DNA of 64,000 nucleotides, from the NCBI RefSeq assembly GCF_023698535.1, contig NZ_JALJCL010000014.1, forward strand, positions 1 to 64,000. The letters are read 5' to 3'. The position numbers and the translations under genes were made by a program. This document shows positions 6,913 through 15,687 of this stretch, one piece after another. The first letter of the stretch is position 1. Each line of letters begins with the position of its first letter. The DNA is from Halorientalis regularis (GTDB lineage Archaea > Halobacteriota > Halobacteria > Halobacteriales > Haloarculaceae). The notes under the pieces are model-generated. The model had not been told where the DNA came from and did not search any database. It worked only from the letters and a program-made list of their open reading frames with translations.

Positions 6913-7128
6913 ATGACAGAAGATTACCCTTACGAAGAGCGGCAGGTACGTCGCTCGCAGAGACACTCGAATCAGTCGACAGTCACCCGTCTCGACACAC
7001 CAAACGCGGATTCCACTGAAACCACCAGAATCCACAGCAATCCAACGATGAACTTCCAAACCTACACGCAGAGCGAGCCGAATCAGTATCAGAACAACCG
7101 CACGCCGTCGCGGAGGGTCGGGCGATGA
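6913..7128 (+). CDS. Small protein coupled to the prim-pol gene (71 aa)
   Basis: The ATG at 6913 follows the hairpin at 6875-6905. The protein is polar and rich in Thr, Ser, Asn, Gln and Arg with no hydrophobic core, so it is probably disordered. Its stop overlaps the start of the 843-aa gene (GATGAG), the usual sign of translational coupling. Function unknown; possibly a replication accessory peptide or simply a coupling leader. Confidence 0.5.
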   Translation: MTEDYPYEERQVRRSQRHSNQSTVTRLDTPNADSTETTRIHSNPTMNFQTYTQSEPNQYQNNRTPSRRVGR

Positions 7129-9656
7129 GTACGCAAGTATCGTCCGGTGAAGCGCCGCAAGACCACTCCATTCCCACGCAGTTAGTCAACGAGGGCCAGT
7201 GGCTCTGTTGGGAGGAGGTTGAAACCGATGGACGCAAGCGGAAGATGCCGCGAGTTCCTGACGGGAGCGGAGAGCCCGCCAAAACCAGTGACCCATCGAC
7301 GTGGGGCAGTTTCGATGAGGCGTATAAGTCCTGTCAGCAACGGAAAGGGGTCGGTCTCGGCTTCGTCCTCACCGAAGATGACCCGTACCTCGCTGTCGAC
7401 TTCGATGACGTGCGAGACCCTGATTCGGGCGAGACCGAGGACTGGGTTCTCGAAGCTATCGACCGGTGGGACGCCTACGCTGAAGTTTCGCCTTCTGGTA
7501 CAGGGGTACACGTCTGGCTGAAGGACGTGACTGAGCCAGACTGGTGGGTCGATACAGACCACATCGAGGTCTACGATTCGGGGCAGTATATCACCGTCAC
7601 GGACGACCACTTCTCGGACACTCCAACGAGAGTTTCCACTCCCTCGAACTTCGAGCAGTGGTTGGAGGGCCACGCCGAGTTAGAGGTGCCTGAGCCGCCG
7701 TCGCAAGAGTCGCAGGGCGAATCTGGGGAGTACGAGGTGGACATCGCCATCGACGTATATGACGTGCTCAGCCGTGCCTCGTACCCCGAAAACAAGCGTG
7801 TCAGCCATCCATTCCACGATTCCAGCACTGGAGGGAACTTTCAGGTCTTCGAGGGCGGCGAGGTGTGGCACTGCTATCGTCACGGGGTGAACGGGTCTGC
7901 ACTCCATCTCATCGGGATAGAGCAAGGGGTCATCGACTGCGGAGACCTAAACCGAAACCTCACCGACAAGGAGTGGGCCAAAATCTTCGAAGCGGGTCGA
8001 GAAGCGGGCTACGACTTACCCGCACCATCGGACGAGAGCGACTACTCCTCTCCGACGAGCATCGTAGAGGCACTCATCGAATCGCAGGAGCGGTGGATTT
8101 CGGAAGCGGAGAAGACCATCACTGTCTGGGATGTCGGTGAACAAGATGCCGCTGAGGTGAAAGAGATATTCGAGAAGCAATCGCTGAACTCTGACGAGTC
8201 TCTGGAGATACTTCAGGGGTTGGACAGTGAGTATTCCAACGCCTTCAGCGACTTCTTAGATGACCCCGATGAGTGGACAGTCAGGCTCGCTACACCCGAT
8301 GACAAGTGGCGAGAAGTGCGTGGATGGTACAGCGAGGATGGTGAAAAGAAGTACGCTCGTGACTTCGCAGTCAGGCTCCTCCGCGAAGAGTACGACTTCA
8401 TCACGGTGAAGGACAGCGAGCAGATGTACTCCTACGACGACGAGAAAGGGGTGTACGAGAACGATGCCGAGAAGGTCGTGAAACAGCGGTTAGAGGAGAT
8501 GCTACAAAGCCACTACTCCAAACACGAGGTGCGGGAAATCCTCGCCCGCCTCTCGTCGGGGAGTTACATCGACCGAGGGGAGTTCGGTCAGAGCGGGTCG
8601 CAGGTCTGTGTCGCCAACGGTGTCCTCGACATCGAGACAGGAGAGCTGTCGGACTTCCACCCGAACTACAACTTCCGGTCTCGCCTTCCCGTCGAGTACG
8701 ACCCCGACGCAGACTGCCCGCAGTTCAAGAGCTTCCTCGAAGAGGTCTGCCCCGATGACAAGATTCCGATGCTACAGGAGTTCGTCGGATACTGCCTCCA
8801 GCCACGGATGCACCACAAGAAGGCGCTCCTTCTACTCGGTCCAACCGACGCAGGGAAAAGCGTGTTCCTCGACGTGCTCGAAGCTCTGTTCGGAACCGAG
8901 AGTACCACCAGCCACTCGGTGCAGTACCTCGCCAACAACCGATGGGGAGAGGCTGACCTCGTAGGGAAGATAGCCAACATCCGTCACGACCTCGACTCGT
9001 CGGCCATCGAGAACGCTGGCAAAATAAAGGAACTCACGGCAGGTGACCGAGTTCGCGCTGAACGGAAGCACGAAGACCCATTCTTCTTCCAGCCGAGAAC
9101 GAAGCACATCTTCTCGGCCAACCAGCCGCCAGCACGGACAAAGGAGGATAGCGGCTTCTGGAACAGGTGGCTCACGGTGGTCTTCCCTGAGACCATCCCC
9201 CGTGACGAGCAAAACCCACGTCTGACCGAGAAGCTGACGAGCGAGGAGGAACTCGCGGGTGTGCTAAACTGGGCGGTCGAAGGCTACCAGCGACTCGAAC
9301 GACAGGGGCAGTTCACGAACGAACCTCGCCCGATGGAGAATCGTCGGCTGTGGGAGCAGTACGGCAACTCCGTCGAGCAGTTCGTCAGTCAGCATCTCGA
9401 ACGTGCGCCGAGCGAGTTCGTTCGGAAAGACACGGCGTATGATGCCTACAAGAAGTTCGCCAAGGCTGAGGGTATGGAGGTGGTCACGAAGCACAAGTTC
9501 ACCTCCGAACTGAAAGGGAAAGGAGCCTCGGTCAAACAGCGGCGCTTCGACGGAGAGCGAGAGCGTGTCTACACAGGCTTCCAGTGGTCGGGTGAGAGAC
9601 CAGACGCCTCCGCTACGGAAGGACTGGAGGGTGACATCGAAGAACTGTTCGGCTAA
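7125..9656 (+). CDS. P4-family primase-polymerase / SF3 helicase
   Basis: The protein is 843 aa with three visible parts. Residues 1-185 form an archaeo-eukaryotic primase (prim-pol) domain with LAVDFDDVRD (catalytic acidic pair near 89) and SPSGTGVHVWL near 124. Residues 210-290 contain WHCYRHGVNGSALHLI, typical of the linker that follows prim-pol domains in virus and plasmid primases. Residues 500-760 form a D5-type superfamily 3 helicase with Walker A GPTDAGKS near 567, a long acidic B region (ADLVGKIANIRHDLDSS) and the FSANQPP sensor near 666, ending in a winged-helix-like C-terminus. Such proteins start replication of plasmids and satellites such as P4. Here it is the main candidate replicase of the integrated element. 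Confidence 0.88.
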   Translation: MSTQVSSGEAPQDHSIPTQLVNEGQWLCWEEVETDGRKRKMPRVPDGSGEPAKTSDPSTWGSFDEAYKSCQQRKGVGLGFVLTEDDPYLAVDFDDVRDPDSGETEDWVLEAIDRWDAYAEVSPSGTGVHVWLKDVTEPDWWVDTDHIEVYDSGQYITVTDDHFSDTPTRVSTPSNFEQWLEGHAELEVPEPPSQESQGESGEYEVDIAIDVYDVLSRASYPENKRVSHPFHDSSTGGNFQVFEGGEVWHCYRHGVNGSALHLIGIEQGVIDCGDLNRNLTDKEWAKIFEAGREAGYDLPAPSDESDYSSPTSIVEALIESQERWISEAEKTITVWDVGEQDAAEVKEIFEKQSLNSDESLEILQGLDSEYSNAFSDFLDDPDEWTVRLATPDDKWREVRGWYSEDGEKKYARDFAVRLLREEYDFITVKDSEQMYSYDDEKGVYENDAEKVVKQRLEEMLQSHYSKHEVREILARLSSGSYIDRGEFGQSGSQVCVANGVLDIETGELSDFHPNYNFRSRLPVEYDPDADCPQFKSFLEEVCPDDKIPMLQEFVGYCLQPRMHHKKALLLLGPTDAGKSVFLDVLEALFGTESTTSHSVQYLANNRWGEADLVGKIANIRHDLDSSAIENAGKIKELTAGDRVRAERKHEDPFFFQPRTKHIFSANQPPARTKEDSGFWNRWLTVVFPETIPRDEQNPRLTEKLTSEEELAGVLNWAVEGYQRLERQGQFTNEPRPMENRRLWEQYGNSVEQFVSQHLERAPSEFVRKDTAYDAYKKFAKAEGMEVVTKHKFTSELKGKGASVKQRRFDGERERVYTGFQWSGERPDASATEGLEGDIEELFG

Positions 9657-9674
9657 TCGGCTGGTGGTCGCCTT

Positions 9675-9805
9675 CTGAGTACCGGTGGGGGTTGTCACAG
9701 GTGTCACGGGTCTCTCCCAACTAAACCCGTGGCAAGAGAGTAGATGAGGGGTGGAAGTACATACCGTGAGGAGAGTCGTGACTGTTGAGACCCCCACCGG
9801 TATTC
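9675..9805. repeat. Inverted-repeat module, copy C
   Basis: The left arm (9675-9712) begins CTGAGTACCGGTGGGGGT and continues to GGTGTCACGGG. The right arm (9774-9805) on the minus strand begins GAATACCGGTGGGGGT and ends CAGTCACGACT. The module spans 131 bp and exactly fills the gap between the convergent ends of the prim-pol gene (9656) and the integrase (9807). Inside the left arm CACGGGT (9705-9711) also pairs with ACCCGTG (9725-9731). This is the best preserved of the three copies. Confidence 0.75.
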
Positions 9806-9806
9806 C

Positions 9807-10949
9807 CTAACCCATCCGGTTTAGAGCATCCCGCCTGTCGTCTGGCGGGGCGTGGTCATAGCGGAGCGTTGTCTTTGAAGAGCGATGGCGGAGCTGGGCC
9901 TGAGCCGCCGCCAATCCCTCTTCGCGGGCCATAAACGTCCCGACACTGTGACGAATCGAGTACCAGCTTATGTCTCGATTCTCGGTGTCAATCCCCGCCT
10001 GTTCGCACACTCGTCTGAGGACGTGATTCAGTGCGTGACTTCCGTAGGGGTTCGCCTGTCGAGTGAGCCAGAGAGTGTCCGTGTCTTCGTACATCTCGTA
10101 CTGTTCCCTCTCGTCCAACCAGCGAGACAACGCTTCTGCGGTCCTATCTGTTAGGCTCACTGTCCAGTTGTCGACGTTTTTCGAACTCTCCTCTTTCGGG
10201 ATGCGGAGAACTCGGTTCTGTGCATCGACCCACTCGGTTGTGGCACGTTCTACCTCGATAGGGCGGAGGCCAGTGTCGAGTGCGGTCCAGATGAGCGAAG
10301 GGAACTTCCACGAGTTCGCACGGTCGAAATCGTTGGGGCCAACTTCGGCCTTCGGTTTCACGAATCGTTGTGCGAGATATTCCTTCCACTCGTCTCGTTC
10401 CTCTGGTGAAAGCGAGTTGTACGAAGGAACCGACCCGTACTCCAAGACTGCTTCTCGAACCTGCTGGCGCTCCTCAACAGAAAGGTAGTCGCGCGGGTTC
10501 GTCGTACTGGTGTCGTTCGAGAAAGTGAGTTCTGGGTCCCACTCGTCTTCATCAAACTCCCACGCGCGCCATCGGAACAGGGTCTTTAGCGCCTTCATCA
10601 TATTCGCTTTCGTGTCCTGTGAGGCGTCACTGTAGGCCAGTTCACGCATGTACGTGTCTGCGTGCTCGTGCGAGACGCGCGTGGTGTACCCATCTTCTTG
10701 TTCCCACACCCATCGGTAGAACTTATCGACCCTCGCACAACGGATGTCTGCTGTCGCTTCGGCATATCCCTCGCCGCGCTCTGGGTCTTTCCCGAGGTTG
10801 AGTACCCACTTGATGAATTTCTCTCGATGACCGCGATAGTCCGAAATCTGGCGTTCTGCAAGCTCTTCTTCCGTTGGCTCAGTGATGACTGTAATCCCGT
10901 GACGGCGCGGGGACGATTCACCCGAACCTGTTTTCTTGGCTTTCGTCAT
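9807..10949 (-). CDS. Tyrosine recombinase / integrase
   Basis: The protein is 380 aa. An N-terminal core-binding domain (residues 40-150) precedes a catalytic domain with GLRPIEVERA (first Arg near 231), a strand with KEESSKN (candidate Lys), WYSIRHS near 332 (second Arg, with the usual first His replaced by Tyr), LRHRSSKTTLRYDH (His/Arg and the Tyr nucleophile near 364). It ends only 57 bases from the 3' end of tRNA-Arg, the classic arrangement for site-specific integration into a tRNA gene. It most likely catalyses integration and excision of the element lying to its left. Confidence 0.9.
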   Translation of the reverse strand: MTKAKKTGSGESSPRRHGITVITEPTEEELAERQISDYRGHREKFIKWVLNLGKDPERGEGYAEATADIRCARVDKFYRWVWEQEDGYTTRVSHEHADTYMRELAYSDASQDTKANMMKALKTLFRWRAWEFDEDEWDPELTFSNDTSTTNPRDYLSVEERQQVREAVLEYGSVPSYNSLSPEERDEWKEYLAQRFVKPKAEVGPNDFDRANSWKFPSLIWTALDTGLRPIEVERATTEWVDAQNRVLRIPKEESSKNVDNWTVSLTDRTAEALSRWLDEREQYEMYEDTDTLWLTRQANPYGSHALNHVLRRVCEQAGIDTENRDISWYSIRHSVGTFMAREEGLAAAQAQLRHRSSKTTLRYDHAPPDDRRDALNRMG

Positions 10950-10954
10950 TGTGT

Positions 10955-10995
10955 GTCTCCGTTCGTCGGAGACAGAGAAAACCGCCGTAAGGCGG
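10955..10995. other. Two hairpins between integrase and tRNA-Arg
   Basis: GTCTCCG (10955-10961) pairs with CGGAGAC (10967-10973) around TTCGT. CCGCC (10982-10986) pairs with GGCGG (10991-10995) around GTAA. They lie between the integrase start and the tRNA 3' end. They could end tRNA transcription, guide 3' processing or be integrase arm sites. Confidence 0.4.
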
Positions 10996-11006
10996 AGGAA
11001 TTTGAA

Positions 11007-11079
11007 CGTCCTGACGGAGATTTGAACTCCGGTCCCTGGCTCCGCAAGCCAAGAGGATAGTCCACTACCCTATCAGGAC
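11007..11079 (-). tRNA. tRNA-Arg (anticodon GCG)
   Basis: A 73-base cloverleaf on the minus strand: acceptor GTCCTGA/TCAGGAC, anticodon stem TTGGC/GCCAG with loop TTGCGGA (anticodon GCG, reads CGC), T-arm GGAGT TCAAATC TCC. No CCA is encoded and no intron is present. Its 3' end faces the integrase, so it is the attachment gene of the element. I found no second copy of its 3' end in 1-11,000, so the far attachment site must lie left of the window. Confidence 0.9.
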
Positions 11080-11228
11080 TCATCCATTGGTAGCGGGGTG
11101 CCAGATAAAGGGGTTACGGTTCGGTCGCCTTCCGAATGGTTGCAGGTCGCGTTCGCTCAGTGGCCGGAAGAAGGTGCATTTCTTGTCGAAATCCGCATTC
11201 TTATGCGAACGGGAGTTGGGATTGTGGT

Positions 11229-11843
11229 ATGGCCAAACAGGTCGCGGGACGGGAGGCGGCGTCGGTCGCGGAACGGCTGACCGACGCCACGAACATCCTG
11301 GTGTTAGCGCCGTCGTTCCCGGACGGCGCGGGCGGTGTCTGTGTCGACCTGCTGGGCGGTGACGACCCGTCGGCGATGTCGGTACTCGGGGTGACGTACA
11401 CGCAGTCACCGGGGCGGTGGGCCGCCGACTACGAGCGAGAGACCGGCGCGCCGCCGGCAGACGGGACGGTTATCAGCGTCGGTGACTGGGGTGTCGAGGT
11501 CGGGACTGGGACGAGTGAGTGGACGCTGGAGGCCGTCGAACACGCCGGTGATCTGACCGCGCTGGGTGTCACGCTCAGCGAGTATCTTACGACCGACGCA
11601 GAATCGAGACGCCAGCGACTCTGTTTCGACTCGCTGACGGCCCTCCTGCAGTTCGTCGAGTTACAGCGCGCGTTCCAGTTTCTCCACGTCGTCACGGGGC
11701 GCGTGAGTTCCGCCGGTACCGTCGGGCACTACCACCTCGACCCCCAGGCCCACGACGAACAGACGCTGGCGACGATCCGCGGACTGTTCGACGCCGTCGT
11801 CAAGGTCGACGAGAGCGGCGAGTGGACGATCATCAGCCGGTGA
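11229..11843 (+). CDS. Haloarchaeal DUF7504-type (RecA/KaiC-like) protein
   Basis: ATG at 11229 (MAKQVAGREAASVAERLTDATNILVLAPSF) gives 204 aa and follows CTTATG at about 11201; an in-frame upstream start (11136) crosses that promoter. The layout (ILVLAPSF strand, VLGVTYTQSPGRW, VISVGDWG, ITALGVTLSEYL, CFDSLTALLQF, FLHVVTGRV, HYHLDPQAHDEQTLATIRGLFDAVV) matches haloarchaeal DUF7504, a degenerate RecA/KaiC-like fold without a Walker A loop. Such proteins are often near signal-transduction genes. Function unproven. Confidence 0.65.
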   Translation: MAKQVAGREAASVAERLTDATNILVLAPSFPDGAGGVCVDLLGGDDPSAMSVLGVTYTQSPGRWAADYERETGAPPADGTVISVGDWGVEVGTGTSEWTLEAVEHAGDLTALGVTLSEYLTTDAESRRQRLCFDSLTALLQFVELQRAFQFLHVVTGRVSSAGTVGHYHLDPQAHDEQTLATIRGLFDAVVKVDESGEWTIISR

Positions 11844-11902
11844 CACAAAGACGCGTTTGAGTCTCCGCAATCGCCTTTTTTGTAGGGGGTGACGGGACAG
11901 GT

Positions 11903-12562
11903 ATGCAACGACGCAGATTTCTCGCAGCGACCGCATCCGCAACCGCACTGGGCCTGGCCGGCTGTACGCAGGAACCCGGCGACCGCGACGGGAGCGGCGA
12001 CACGAAGACGAGTCCGGGCGACGGCGGCCCCGGGAGCCAGCCCGAGGGGACGGACCGCGTGACCGAGACCGAATCACCCGACGCCGAGACGCCCGAGACC
12101 GACACGCCGGAACCCGAGGGCGACGGCACCAGCGGTGTGAGCGATCAGGCCTGGGGGAGTGGCGGCCGCATGGACGGTGTCCCGTACTCCTTTAGCTCGC
12201 AGAGTCCGGAGACCAGCGAAGAGCGTGACGTGGCCGACATCCGGTTCGGCACCGAGGCCGGTGAGGTGGTCGTCGACGGGACGATCAGCGGGAGCGACGG
12301 TTGCAAGCGGGCCACCCTCGGGTCGCTCGACTACGACGAGTCGGCGGGGAAACTCACGGTGGGCGTCGAGACCACTCAGATCGAGGACTGTGAGGCCGGG
12401 ACGATGGCACTCGTCGGCATCGACTACGAGGGGACCTTCGAGTTCGACGGCGAACTCCCGTCGGACGTGACGGTCACGCACGACGGGGAGGGCGTCGCGA
12501 GCGCGGCCTACGGCAGTTCGAGCGCGTCGGCCCCAGCCCGGCCGACCACCACGACGGAGTAA
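11903..12562 (+). CDS. Tat lipoprotein (219 aa)
   Basis: MQRRRFLAATASATALGLAGC is a twin-arginine signal with lipobox LAGC. A long Asp/Glu/Thr/Pro linker (residues 25-80) follows, then a beta-rich domain of about 120 residues with two conserved-looking cysteines (SDGCKRATLG and IEDCEAGT). It is probably a membrane-anchored outer-face protein. Family not recognised. Confidence 0.7.
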   Translation: MQRRRFLAATASATALGLAGCTQEPGDRDGSGDTKTSPGDGGPGSQPEGTDRVTETESPDAETPETDTPEPEGDGTSGVSDQAWGSGGRMDGVPYSFSSQSPETSEERDVADIRFGTEAGEVVVDGTISGSDGCKRATLGSLDYDESAGKLTVGVETTQIEDCEAGTMALVGIDYEGTFEFDGELPSDVTVTHDGEGVASAAYGSSSASAPARPTTTTE

Positions 12563-12686
12563 CGACCTGACGCCCGACGTAGTCTTAAGTCCGAGAACGA
12601 GGCAGGTCCCGGTATGGACGGCGACGCGAGGACCGGACGACAGCCTAAGTCACCCGACAGCGTCGGGTCGAGGGAGCGACGACAAC

Positions 12687-12694
12687 GCTTAAAC
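12687..12694 (+). promoter_or_regulatory. TATA box of the RPA gene
   Basis: GCTTAAAC lies 30 bases before the ATG at 12724, the spacing of a leaderless haloarchaeal promoter. Confidence 0.5.
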
Positions 12695-12723
12695 GGAGTC
12701 CAGCCCTGCACTGGGACAGACAG

Positions 12724-14175
12724 ATGGGCGCGATAGCAGATATCTACGCGGATCTGGAGACCGACGAGGTCTCCGAGGAGGAGTTCCGGGAGGCCGTCGA
12801 GCAGAAGATCGAGCAGATGGGGGGCCTCGCGGACGAGGAGACCGCGGCCATGCTCATCGCCCACGAACTCAAAGACGGGGAGGTCAACGGGATCGCGGAC
12901 ATCGAACCCGGGATGGACGAGGTGAAGTTCATCGCGAAGGTGATGGCCGTCGGCGACCTCCGGACCTTCGAGCGCGACGGCGAGGACGAGGACGGCCGCG
13001 TCATCAACGTCGAAGTCGCGGACGAGACCGGGTCGGTCGCGCTCTCCTTCTGGGACGAGCAGGCCGTCTCCATCGACGAGGGCCAGCTCGACGTGGGCGA
13101 CGTGCTCCGGATCAAGGGCCGACCCAAGGACGGCTACAACGGCCTCGAAGTCAGCGTGGACAAGGCCGAACCCGACGAGGAGGAGGAGATCGACGTGCAA
13201 CCGGGCGGGACGACGAGCATCGAGGGGTTGACGCTGGGCCAGTCGGACGTGAACGTCCGCGGCCTCGTCCTCGACACGGAGTCGGTCCGCACCTTCGACC
13301 GCGACGACGGCTCGGAAGGACGGGTCGCGAACCTCTCGATCGGCGACGAGACCGGCCGCGTCCGCGTGACGCTGTGGGACGAGCGGGCCGACCGCGCCGA
13401 GGCGCTGTCGGCGGGGACGGCCGTGGAAGTGGTCGACGGCTACGTCCGCGAACGCGACGGCGACCTCGAGCTCCACGTCGGGGATCGCGGTGCGGTCGAG
13501 GCAGTCGAGGAGACCGTCGAGTTCACGCCCGAGACCGCACCCATCGACGGGATCGAGATCGGCCAGACGGTCGACATCGGCGGCGTGATCCGGTCGGCCG
13601 ATCCCAAGCGCACCTTCGACCGCGACGACGGTTCGGAGGGGCAGGTTCGCAACGTCCGGGTCCAGGACGAGACCGGCGACATCCGCGTCGCACTGTGGGG
13701 TGACAAGGCGGACAAGGAGATCCAGCCCGGTGACGAAGTCTACTTCGCGGACGTGGAGATCGACGACGGCTGGCAGGACGACCTCGAAGCCTCCGCGAAC
13801 TGGCGGTCGACGGTCGTCGTCCTCGAAGACGGGGCGACGACCCAGCCCGCGGGCGGTACGGGTGGCGGTGCCGCGGCCGACCAGGACGCCGCCGAAACGG
13901 GGCTGGACGCCTTCGCCGACGGCGAGCCGGCCGAGAGCGACGGCGGGACGGCGACGGCCGCAGTGGAAACGGAGGCAGGGGCGAGCGCGGACAGCGAGGA
14001 CGGCGAGGTCGTCGAGTTCACCGGCACCGTCGTCCAGACGGGCGAGCCGGTCGTGCTCGACGACGGCGAGGAGACGATGAGCGTCGAGACGGGTGCGACC
14101 CTCCAGCTCGGACAGGAAGTGACGGCGCGTGGTCGCCTGTCTGACGGACGGTTGGACGCCGAGGACGTGTTCTAG
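12724..14175 (+). CDS. rpa2: Replication protein A, triple OB-fold (RPA2-type)
   Basis: The protein is 483 aa and binds single-stranded DNA in replication and repair. After a helical N-terminus (residues 1-55) there are three OB folds with repeated signatures: RTFERDGEDEDGRVINVEVAD near 79, RTFDRDDGSEGRVANLSIGD near 190 and RTFDRDDGSEGQVRNVRVQD near 295, each followed by a (L/V)(S/T/A)(F/L)W core strand. An acidic linker and a small C-terminal beta domain (EFTGTVVQTGEPVVLDDGEE) follow. There is no zinc finger and no adjacent RPA-associated gene, which fits the stand-alone RPA2 class. In Haloferax volcanii the equivalent gene also precedes the histone gene. Confidence 0.85.
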   Translation: MGAIADIYADLETDEVSEEEFREAVEQKIEQMGGLADEETAAMLIAHELKDGEVNGIADIEPGMDEVKFIAKVMAVGDLRTFERDGEDEDGRVINVEVADETGSVALSFWDEQAVSIDEGQLDVGDVLRIKGRPKDGYNGLEVSVDKAEPDEEEEIDVQPGGTTSIEGLTLGQSDVNVRGLVLDTESVRTFDRDDGSEGRVANLSIGDETGRVRVTLWDERADRAEALSAGTAVEVVDGYVRERDGDLELHVGDRGAVEAVEETVEFTPETAPIDGIEIGQTVDIGGVIRSADPKRTFDRDDGSEGQVRNVRVQDETGDIRVALWGDKADKEIQPGDEVYFADVEIDDGWQDDLEASANWRSTVVVLEDGATTQPAGGTGGGAAADQDAAETGLDAFADGEPAESDGGTATAAVETEAGASADSEDGEVVEFTGTVVQTGEPVVLDDGEETMSVETGATLQLGQEVTARGRLSDGRLDAEDVF

Positions 14176-14208
14176 GGGCTGAGCGGGCGCGAGCTGACTC
14201 ACGGAAAG

Positions 14209-14216
14209 CCTTAAGA
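14209..14216 (+). promoter_or_regulatory. TATA box of the histone-deacetylase pair
   Basis: CCTTAAGA ends 24 bases before the histone ATG at 14240. An out-of-frame ATG at 14233 exists but is not used by the histone frame. Confidence 0.45.
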
Positions 14217-14239
14217 CTGCGACAGTCCCGGTATGGCGT

Positions 14240-14680
14240 ATGAGCGTCGAGCTCCCGTTCGCGCCGGTCGACACGGTCATTCGACGGAACGCAGGGACGC
14301 TTCGGGTCAGCGCCGAGGCGGCCGAGGAACTGGCGCGGCGGATCCAGCGGCGGGGCGCACGCCTCGCCGTCGACGCCGCCGAGCGGGCGACCGCCGATGG
14401 GCGAAAGACACTGATGGCGTCGGATTTCGGCGTCTCGTCGGTGCCGGACAAGGACACGCTCGAACTCCCCATCGCACCGATCGACCGGATCGCACGGCTC
14501 GACATCGACGACTCCTATCGGGTGTCGATGGACGCCCGGATCGCGCTGGCCGACCAGCTGGAGTCGTTCGCCGATGACGTGGCCGCCGCCGCGACCGCAC
14601 TGGCTCGCCACGCCGAACGCCGCACCGTCAAGGCCGAGGATGTGGAAGCGTACTTCGAACTCGCCCAGTACTTCGGATGA
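14240..14680 (+). CDS. hstA: Archaeal histone, fused double histone fold
   Basis: The protein is 146 aa, about twice the usual 67-aa archaeal histone. The first fold (residues 1-67: ELPFAPVDTVIRRNAGTLRVS... RKTLMASDFGV) and second fold (75-146: ELPIAPIDRIARLDIDDSYRVS... RRTVKAEDVEAYF) each show the alpha1-L1-alpha2-L2-alpha3 pattern. The doublet would fold as one pseudo-dimer. The Haloferax equivalent is abundant and acts partly as a transcription regulator, so genome-wide packaging need not be its main job here. Its stop overlaps the deacetylase start (ATGA). Confidence 0.88.
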   Translation: MSVELPFAPVDTVIRRNAGTLRVSAEAAEELARRIQRRGARLAVDAAERATADGRKTLMASDFGVSSVPDKDTLELPIAPIDRIARLDIDDSYRVSMDARIALADQLESFADDVAAAATALARHAERRTVKAEDVEAYFELAQYFG

Positions 14681-15687
14681 ACTTCGGCTACCACGAGGAT
14701 TGCCTCGACCACCAGACCGGCTACCGCCACCCGGAGAGCCCCGACCGCCTCCGGGCGATTCGCCGGTCGCTCTCGCGCAAGCACGGCGTCGGGTACGTCG
14801 CCGCCGACCACGCACCCGAGTCGGCCGTCACCGCCGTCCACGACGCCGGCTACGTCAGCGCCATCAAGGAGTTCTGTGCGGACGGCGGCGGCGACTGGGA
14901 CGACGACACGGTCGCCGTCGAAGCCACCTGGGACGCCGCGCTGGCCGCGGCCGGGCAGGCGATGTGGGCCGCTGAACGGGCCCTGGCCGGCGACGACGGG
15001 CGTGATACACCCTTCGCACTCGGCCGCCCGCCCGGTCACCACGCCGTCGAGGCCGACGCCATGGGTTTCTGTTTCGTCAACAACGCCGCCGTCGCCGCGC
15101 GGGCGGCAATCGACGACGGCGAGGCCGACCGCGTCGCGATCCTCGACTGGGACGTCCACCACGGCAACGGCATCCACGACATCTTCTACGACACCGGCGA
15201 CGTGTACTACGCCTCCATCCACGAGGACGGCCTCTATCCCGGCAGTGGCGATATCGACGAGACCGGCGAGGGCGAGGGCGAAGGGACGACGTTGAACGTC
15301 CCGCTGTTGCCGGGCTGTGGCGACGCCGACTACTGTGCCGCCATCGACGACTTCGTCGGCCCGGAGTTCGTCGCCTTCGACCCGGACGTGATCCTCGTCA
15401 GCGCCGGCTTCGATGCCCACCGCCACGACCCCATCTCCCGGATGCGCGTCTCGACGGAGGGCTACGGCGCCATGACGACCCGGATGCGCGACATCGCCGA
15501 CGAGGCCGACGCCGGCCTCGGGTTCGTGCTGGAGGGTGGCTACGGCCTCGACACGCTCGCGGAAAGCGTCACGATGGTCCACGAGGTGTTCGACGGCCGT
15601 GAACCGGTCGAACCCGACGAGGAAGTCAAAGACCGCGCGACGAAGGTGTTCGCCGACCTGCGCGATCAGGGCTTCGGCGAGAAGTAG
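14677..15687 (+). CDS. hdaI: Class I/II-type histone deacetylase family protein (zinc-dependent)
   Basis: The protein is 336 aa. Family motifs: RPPGHHAVEADAMGFCFVNN (catalytic His pair, residues 119-138), VAILDWDVHHGNGIHDIFY (zinc-binding Asp and His, near 155), LVSAGFDAHRHDP (Asp ligand near 243) and LEGGYGLDTL near 285. The full catalytic set is present. Substrates in archaea may include acetylated proteins or acetylpolyamines, since the same family includes AphA and AcuC. Overlap by ATGA with the histone gene implies co-expression. Confidence 0.88.
   Translation: MNFGYHEDCLDHQTGYRHPESPDRLRAIRRSLSRKHGVGYVAADHAPESAVTAVHDAGYVSAIKEFCADGGGDWDDDTVAVEATWDAALAAAGQAMWAAERALAGDDGRDTPFALGRPPGHHAVEADAMGFCFVNNAAVAARAAIDDGEADRVAILDWDVHHGNGIHDIFYDTGDVYYASIHEDGLYPGSGDIDETGEGEGEGTTLNVPLLPGCGDADYCAAIDDFVGPEFVAFDPDVILVSAGFDAHRHDPISRMRVSTEGYGAMTTRMRDIADEADAGLGFVLEGGYGLDTLAESVTMVHEVFDGREPVEPDEEVKDRATKVFADLRDQGFGEK

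Noticed and set aside
12508-14505. 665-codon minus-strand frame opposite the RPA gene
   Set aside because: It is antisense to a clear RPA with three OB folds. Composition (Arg/Ala/Val-rich without domains) is the usual GC-rich shadow frame.
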